A stretch of DNA of 64,000 nt, from positions 744,001 through 808,000 of the forward strand of contig JAOTOL010001471.1 in assembly GCA_034440575.1 (NCBI GenBank). Direction: 5' to 3'. Positions 46,901 through 55,900 of the stretch are shown here, piece by piece. The notes below the pieces were generated by a model. That model searched no databases, had not been told where the DNA came from, and was given only the letters and a program-made list of their open reading frames with translations. This stretch comes from Imbricaverruca yamaguchii (taxonomy: Eukaryota > Arthropoda > Thecostraca > Neoverrucidae). Both the position numbers and the translations under genes were made by a program. Position 1 is the first letter of the stretch. Every line of letters begins with the position of its first letter.

Positions 46901-49900
46901 GGCTCCACAACCCCTCTCGTTGGGGATCCACCACCCTGACCCTCAGTCTGTACCGCCCCCCCCCCCCACACCCACACTGTGGCTCCACGACACCATCACT
47001 GGACTTTACCATCCCACACTGGGACTCCACGACTTCTTCACATATTTGAGCGCTATATGATCAATGACGTCGATGCGGCCTAAAGCCCAAACAACTAGCT
47101 AGCTGACCACTCTCTCTCGCTGAGGGTCCGTCGCCTTCACCTTCGCTGGGACCATCACTGAGACTTTACCCCTGCACAAACTGTCGTTTATCGATCGTCA
47201 TCACTGGGCCTCCACCACCCCATGATCCCTTACGGTGGCTCCCTTCTTATAAATTAGCGTAATTAATCAGACTGCCCAATCGAACACCTTTCGTTTAATT
47301 ACCGCTCGATATGTTTTCTTTGGTAGATGTTCTGCTGCCAATGTTTCGTTGGATGACTTGGCTACCATGTGTTCGTTATTGCTATGGCTCGTTAGTTTCA
47401 TTGATGTCATTAGTTTCATAGCTTTTTCTGTTTTGTCTGATACAGGGATCACCAGCGTTTGTGCATGAAGGCCAGAACTACCACGGCCAGTAACTGAAGT
47501 GTTGGCCCTACAGTACGGCTGTGGACCGTTTGTGTGTGACTAGTGTGTTGGCCCTACAGTACGGCTGTGGACCGTCTATGTGACTAGTGTGTTGGCCCTA
47601 CAGTACGGCTGTGGACCATTTCTGTGTGACTAGTGTGTTGGCCCTACAGTACGGCTGTGGACCGTCTGCGGAACTGGAGTGTTGGCTGTTGACCGTCTGT
47701 GTGTGGCTTGTGTGTTGGCCCTACAGTACGGCTGTGGACCGTCTGTGTGTGACTAGTGTGTTGACCCTACAGTAGGACTGTGGACCGTCGGTGTGACTGG
47801 TGTGTTGGCCCTACAGCACGGCTGAGGACCGTTTGTGTGTGACTAGTGTGTTGGCTCTACAGTACGGCTGTGGACCGTTTGTGTGTGACTAGTGTGTTGG
47901 CCCTACAGTACGGCTGTGGACCGCCTGTGTGTGACTAGTGTGTTGGTCCTACAGTACGGCTGTGGACCGTTTGTGTGTGACTAGTGTGTTGGCCCTACAG
48001 TACGGCTGTGGACCGTCTGTGTGTGACTGGTGTGTTGGCCCTACAGTACGGCTGTGGACCGTTTCTGTGTGACTAGTGTGTTGGTCCTACAGTACGGCTG
48101 TGGACCGTTTCTGTGTGTGACTAGTGTGTTGGCTCTACAGTACGGCTGTGGACCGTTTCTGTGTGACTAATGTGTTGGTCCTACAGTACGGCTGTGGACC
48201 GTTTGTGTGTGACTAGTGTGTTGGCCCTACAATACGGCTGTGGACTGTTTGTGTGTGACTAGTGTGTTGGCCCTACAGTACGGCTGTGGACTGTCTCTGT
48301 GTGACTAGTGTGTTGGCCCTACAGTACGGCTGTGGACCGTTTCTGTGTGACTAGTGGGTTGGCTCTACAGTACGGCTGTTGACCGTCTGTGTGACTGATG
48401 TGTTGATCCTACAGTACGGCTCGCGGTGTATTGTGGATGCCATGAAGTCGGGCGGACATCAGATCTCTGCAGTGTACATCTGTGGCGGCATCACCAACTC
48501 TCCGCTATTCATCAAAACGCTGGCCGATGTGCTTGGTATGTGGATTTCACCCTTGTGGACGGGGCATGTGTATTATCATCCGGACTGTCGTTAGGTATTT
48601 GAATCAATAATCAAATATAGTATGTGGATTTTTCCTCACAAGAATCTTCGTAATAATTGGGATATTTTACCGAAGTTTCAAAATACCTGGTGTTTTTGCT
48701 CTTGAGCCATAATATACCCTCTGCTATACGTTGTCCGTTTTGATGATCTTCCCCTCCACATTTGTATGCGGCAGTTTTTTCTGCAAACTTCACAGTCAGG
48801 CAAGTTCTCGAGAATTGCGAAAAGGGTCACATATGGGTAGTGAAATATGGCCATGCAAAACTTACGCTACAACAGGAGAATCGGTTATAATTCTAGGATA
48901 AGCGCAGTGCTTTTCTGCAAGTTCGGTGCGCCTGCACATTTACTGCGAAGGTGGCTTTGATGATGATCTGATGCCAGGTGTCGCCTAGTACGTGGAGTGA
49001 CTACAGACCCCCTGGTTGGCCAGGTGTGCCGGTGACCTGTCCCGATCAGCCGGAGGCGGTGCTGTTGGGCTCCGCCATGTTGGGCGCCGTAGCCTGGGGG
49101 CTTGACCTAGGTCGAGTCAGGCAGCTAATGGGAGGTTCTGGTCGCCGGGTGGTGCCACAGCCTCACATTGCCAGGTGAGATTACGCTCCGCCAGCCGCGG
49201 TATGCCAGCAGAGCTTATGAGCGTCTGCCGTGACCGGGGAACTGGATAGTTTGCCCTTCGAGGAACATGTGCATCAATGACACACGCAAGCTTGAGAGTG
49301 AATGCAAATAACTTAGTGTATTGCATCCTCGGTTTGCAAGCCGTGATCTGCCCTGACAAAAATCCTTGTTGGGCATATGAAGAGGTCGGCATGTCTGTGT
49401 CCTTACATTGAGCACACGTTTTTAAAATTTAGTTCGGCACCTTTTGGGTTATCTGAAATGTATAAGTTTCCAAAGCTCAGTACCGAAGTAAATCGCGTTT
49501 ATCCAACATACTTTGTAAGTATAAGCAGAAAGTTCGTTGGTTCCCCCTCGACAAGGGTATTTTGTTTTTCTTCCTTCATTAAGTTCAAACACAATGATTA
49601 TATTAGTTCCCCTCCCCTCCCCCACCTTCCTCGACTGGAGATTTGGTGGACTAGTCGGGTTTGAGGGAGACTGGACAGACTGCTATCAAGTCACGTACCG
49701 AGTACCGAATATGCCGGTGACTGGGCGTTATAGCGTTGTCTGTCGGTTTGCCCTAATATTTCACCTTGCATTTGATCTTGGAGGTCAACAGATATCGTAA
49801 TACGGACATCGGATTCGTAAATAATTTTTCGAGATGGACCTGAAACCAAGTTTCGGAAGGAATTGGAGCCCGTATGTGAGTCCAAACACAAATGCGAATA

Positions 49901-52900
49901 AGTATTGTACGAAAAATGACCAAGGCAGTCGACGCGCCCTAAAGCACAGACCCACCACCACCACGAATACGTCTTGCAGCCTCTGGCACCCATGCTGAAG
50001 TTACGTGCCTCCCCTCTCCTGTCAGAAAGCTTTCAATGCAATGCACCCCCACTAGAGTGGCTGCTGCGGTGGGTTGCATCGTGTGCATGAATGCAGGCAT
50101 CAATATGTATTTTGGATATGAGGGGAGGGTTAGGGTTATACATATACTTCAGATGAACTGCAAGAGTGCGTGGCGGCATCCCTTGCCCTAGTTAACCTCG
50201 CACACCAGGATGGGGAGACCGAGGCCGTTCACACGTCGCCAGGTCAAACACCAACGACGCCGGTCGTGTCGTGCCGCCGGACCGGGCGGCAGCTGTCTGG
50301 TGAAGTGCAAGTGTGCAGAACAAAGAAGCACGAGCTGCAAACCTAAATTCTATTATAAATTATTGGGAACTTAACGCTTATTGCGCGGACAACGCACTAG
50401 ATTCCGTAGCGCATTTTCCGATATTCCACCGTAGGGTAAACTTCAAGTATATTGTAAGTATCCAGTGCAAACGATTCTCAATTGCATTGCATAACAAAAA
50501 CAGAACCTAATGAAAACATGACTGTGAAATTGTGGCCTTTGTGCTCAATGTTTGTGGTGAACACCAAATAATTGCATACAATAAGTCGATAAGCTCTCTT
50601 ATATAACTGTTTTAAATCCATTTCTAAATCTTCATTTAGAAATGACAGCGAAACAATTGTACTCTTCTTCAGAGGGACTGCTCGCAGTGCACAAAAAGCA
50701 GTTCTTCAACACCAATAGAAGCCAATATAATGTTGAATATCTTGTAAATACCACAGGATATGGGCGGCGCTGCGGCTATGGTTCCTAGGGTCCGGATCTC
50801 ACATAATTTTTTTCGGCGTGTTTTGACTACACTTGAAAGATTGGTAAGCTTTGAAAAAAATGCGGCATCTTCCCGAAGTTATCCAGTTTCTGCTCAGGCG
50901 ACATCTGAATCTGCTGGATGGACTTGCCCTACGATCCCGCCTCGGGTCCTCCCGGTAGGTCTCCGTCGCGTCAATACTACCGTGGCCCGCGGCGTGCCCG
51001 GCGGGTGGGCCCGCCCGCCTGCCTGTCTGACTTTTCCTTCAAGATCTGTGATCTTTGAAAGGGCTGTGCAGCTATTGCATAGCATCGTGTATTACAAACA
51101 GTAAACATTATTCTTATCTTCCTTCATGCTAGTGCTGGAACAATCCTTGTCATTGCGACTGTGGTTGCCAGCTGCTGAATACGAATGCGATATAGCAATA
51201 TATTGCGATATATAGCAATATATAGGAACTAGGTCAGACCGCCCGCCCTCCGCCGGGCTAAACTGACCTATGCTGCTCGCTTCGCGAGCTTTTGACACCC
51301 GCAGTCAACTCCTTTCTCCCTGCCCTGCATTTTGGAAAAGCTTGGCACGAGCATATGCAGCAAATGTTTGGGCTCAATCCAGATGCATCTCCCAGCCTCG
51401 GTGGTATATCTACGGCCCCGCGGTGCATTTCCCCTAGGTTGGTGGGTCGGTAGTTAGAGTCCATCAGTGCGAATTTCCGTCGATGCATTTACTAGTCAAC
51501 CGTTAGTCCGTCAATCAGTCAGTCAGTCGATCAGTCAGTCAGCCCGTCCGTCAGTCACCGTCAGTTGGTCAGTCCGTCATTTAGTCAGACCGTTAGTCAG
51601 TCAGACCGTCAGCCCGTCCGTCAGTCAGTCAGTGCGTCAGTCAATCATTAATTCAGTCAGCCAGTCAATCAATCAGTCGGTCAGTGAGACCGTCAATCAG
51701 TCTGGTAATCAGTCAGTCTGTCAGTCAGTCAATCAGCCAATCAGTCAGTGAGACAGTCAGTCGGTCAGTAAGTCAGTCAGTCAGTCAGCCAGTCAGTCTA
51801 TCAGTCAGTCCGTACGTCAGTCAATCAATCATTCAGTCCGTCAGTCTATCAGTCAGTCCTTCAGTCTTTCAGTCAGTCAGTCAGTGTATTAGTCAATCAA
51901 TCAGTCTATTAGTCAGTCACAATCAGTCAGTCAGTCCTTCATTCAGTCAGCCAGTCTCAGTCATTCCGTCAGTGAATCAATCAGTCCATCAGTCAGTGAG
52001 CAGCATTGGAAGGCGCCACAGCGGCTCCTTGCCACAGCGCTGTAAAAGGCCGACCCAATTGAAGTAAAGTGCTGGGAGGAGAATTTATAGGTGGTTAGAA
52101 ATTCGTTTTTCTCGCGACGTAGCGAAACTGGGACAAAGTGTCGGCTTCTCTACACAGGAGAATCTCCACGGAGGGGGATTCTTCTCCCAGCCCCGTTGGT
52201 ATATCTACGGCCCCGCGATGCATTTCCCTAAGTCCGCCATTCAGTCCGTCAGTCTATCAGTCAGTCAGTCCGTCCGTGAGTCAGTCAGTCATTTAGTCAC
52301 TCAGCCATTCCTTCAGGCAGTCTGTCAGTCAGTCTGACATCCCGTCAGTCAGTCAGTCATTCAGTCTGACATCCCGTCAGTCAGTCAATCAGTCCATCAG
52401 TCGATCAGTCCACCAGTCAATGAGACCGTCAGTCAGTCTGGAAGTCAGTCAGTGAGTGATTCAGTCAATCACTCCGTCCGTTTAGTCACTCAGTTAGTCA
52501 ATTGGGCCATCAGTCCAGTCAGTCTCTCATTCCTTCAGCCAAACAGTCTGTCAGTCAGTGAGGCCGTCAGTCAGTAAGTCAGTGAGTGAGTCATTGAGTC
52601 AGTGAGTTAGTCAGTCAGTCAGTCAGTCAATGAGTCAGGCAGTCAGTCAGTGAGGCCATTAGTGATCCAGTCAGTAAGTCAATCATTCATTCATTCATTC
52701 AGTAAGTCAGTCAGTCCGTGAGCCAGTGAGGGCGTCAGCCAGTCAATCATTCAGTCAGTCAATCAATCATTCAGTCAGTCAGTCAATCAATCATTCAGTC
52801 GTCTCCTTCAGTTTTAGCGTCAGTCGTCAATCAGTCCATCAATCAGTGAGAGCATGAGACAATCAGTCAATCATTCCATCAATCAGTGAGACCGTCAGTC

Positions 52901-55900
52901 AATCAGTCCGTCATGCATTCATTCAGTCAGTCACTCAGTCAGTCAGTAAGTCGGTCAGTCAGCTGAATCATTTCTACTGTGCCGGTCGCTCCGGACCAGG
53001 GTGAAATGAAAAGCGAAAAGTACTCGCGCCTTGCTCACGATTCTAAAGTGTAGCATCCATGCAATGCGCCACGGCGGCTGCTGGCCGCGGCGCTGTAAAA
53101 GCCGACCTAACTGAAGCAAAGTGCGGGGAGGAGAATTTATCGGTGGTTAGAAATTAGTTTTTCTCGCAACGTAGCGAAACTGGGACAAGGTGTCAACTTC
53201 TCTACACAGGAGAATGCATCCGGAGGAGGATTCTCCAGCGAGTGGAACCGAGGTCACCTGGTGGGATTAGGGCACCAGGTGCTGCCCAGGGTGTTCCCAA
53301 ATCGTCTATGCATAAGGAGCAGCCCAAAAACTCGAAATCTTCCCATGTTGAAGCGCAATTTGACGCCAGAAAAGGCCGCTTTGCAATGGTTCAGGGTATC
53401 GGCGATTGCGGCCAAAGTGTTTGGGTTGAAGAAAATAAAAGGATAGCGTGGGCATCAGAAGAGATGCGACTACAAGTGTGTGTCACATTTGAGTTGAAAA
53501 TGTAGCCGGTACATAGGCGTTAATAGCGTGTAAATCGGAGTCCATCCATTGCACGTGCATGCGACACGTCCCAATCGGCATTCATTGACGACTGCAGTTT
53601 GCACGGTAGGTGCCATGTGCCAATTGGGCAAATGTAGCCGGTACATGGAGGGTGATGGAAGCATTGCCGTCGTTCCGACTCGAGCCGATTGGCAGCGGCA
53701 GACCCAATCGTGAAAATGGGGAAAATATGCCACCTTGAACTTTCACGCGCCCCACTTGTGCACGTGCCACGTGCGATGAAAATTTTGCACTGCACGTGTG
53801 GCGCATAGATGTGGCTACAGCTTGGCGTTGGTTTCATGCCGATCGGTGCATTGGTTTGGCAGCTGTACTGCTCTGATTCCGGCCGTCCGACAGAACGGAC
53901 TACGGAAATTGCAATCGCCATGTTAAGTCAATGGGATTTTTGGAAAATTTAATCACGTGCCACGTGCTCAATGTCCGTTTGAGAAGTATGGAAAGACGCC
54001 AATAACACGCATACCGTGGAGACGATTCAATCGGTACCATTTCCGGTGCGCTGGACCTAATGTTGCGCCCACAGACGGTACCACAGGAAATTTCTTATAG
54101 TATGAACCAGGCTAGAACGCCTGGCCTCCGCCAGGCTTACCTGACCCATGCTCCTCGCTTCGCGAGCTCTTGACAATATGAATCCACTTCATTTTTCCCC
54201 GAATTTAGGAGGAGCTGGGCATGAGGAAATCAAACAATTTTTGTTGCTTAATCAGCTAACTTTCAATACAGAAAGTGGCTATGTATCGCGTGCCACCTCC
54301 TCAGAACCAATTACCATCCCAGTTCCCCTCAGGTGTACTGGTGTGGAGACTTGTTACCCCGCATGGTTGTACGAAGTCGCCAAATTACGCCAATTGACTT
54401 TTGTATAGTGAACGCGTACATCCTGATGTCTTCCCTTCACTACAACTTATTAGCAGCAGCTTGGTAAATGATGAATGAATGGATACACGAACGAATGAAT
54501 GTTGAACACATGACCAATGATTGAATCAATAACATACTTCATTAACATACTAAGTTGCCTACCGCCACAAAGGAGTTTGGTGGGTAGTCGGTCAGCCCGC
54601 TAGTCAATCAGTGTGTCATTCAGCCAGTCCACACCTTCCTGTCAGTCATTCAACCAGTCACCCAGTTCAACCATTTGCACTGCGCCGGCCGCTCCTGACC
54701 AGGGTTAAAGTTCGAAGTGTTCGAAGTGCTGCGCCGTGCCCAGGGATCGAACCTGGACCCCTCGATTCTAAAGTGCAGCATCCATGTAATGCGCCACGGC
54801 TGCCGCTACCCGCGACGCTGTAAAAGCCGACCCAAAACAAGTACGGTGCGTGGAGGAGAATTTATCAGTTAAAAATTCGTTTTTCTCGAAACGTAGCCAA
54901 ACTGGGACAACGTGTCGGCTTCTCGGCTTCTCTACACGGGAGAATCTCTCCAGAGAAGGTTTCTCCGGCGAGTGGAACCGAGGTCACCTGGTGGGATTGT
55001 TGCACGGGGTGGTGTCCAGGGTGCCCCAAAATCGCCCATGCTTAATGAGCGGCCAGAAAACTCGAAATCTTCCCATGTTGAAGCGCAATTTGACCCCCGA
55101 AAAGAACGCTTTGCAACGGTTCGGGGTATCGGCGATTGCGGCCAAAGTATTTGGGTTGGAGAAAATAAAAAGATAGCGTGGGCATCAGAAGAGATGCAGC
55201 TATAAGTGTGGGTGACATTTTGGTTGACAATTTGGCCCTACATAGGGGTTAGTAGCGTGTAAATCGGAGCCGATACCACGTGCATGCGTACCGTGCCAAT
55301 CGGCATTCATTGACGACCGCAGTTTGCACGGTAGGTGCCATGTGCCAATTGGGCAAATGTAGCCGGTACATGGAGGGTGATGGAAGCATTGTCGTCGTTC
55401 CGACTCGAGCCGTTTGGCACCGGCAGACCCAATCGTGAAAAATGGGGGTAATGTGCACCTTGGACTTTCACGCGCCCCACTTGTGCACGTGCCACGTGCG
55501 ATGAAAATTTTTGCAACGTTTCTGTGGCGCATAGATGCGGCTACAGCGTGGCGTTGGTTTCATTCCGATCGGTGCATTGGTTCGGCAGCTGCACTGCTGT
55601 GATTCGGGGCGTCCGACAGACGACAGAAATTGCGATCGCCATGTTAAGTCAATGGGGTTTTTGAGAAAATTCAATCACGTACCACGTGCTCAATGTACAC
55701 TTGAGAACTGTGGAAAAACGCTATTAACACGCACACGGTGGAGACGATTCGATCGGTACCATTTCCGGTACGCTGGGCCTAATGGTGCGCCCACAGTTGG
55801 TACCACCGTAAATCCGCAAGGGTCTAATATAATAGTATGGGTCCTGTGTAATGACCTGACATTTTATGACCCCAGGAAAACGCTATTTGTATCTACGATG

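Noticed and set aside
37913..48414. CRISPR-like arrays
   Set aside because: Tandem units without unique spacers, in a eukaryotic gene.
51467..52067. Ser/Gln/Val repeat protein
   Set aside because: A direct translation of the CAGT array.
54725..54790. Functional tRNA gene
   Set aside because: The T-arm is perfect, but the anticodon and acceptor parts do not form a cloverleaf.
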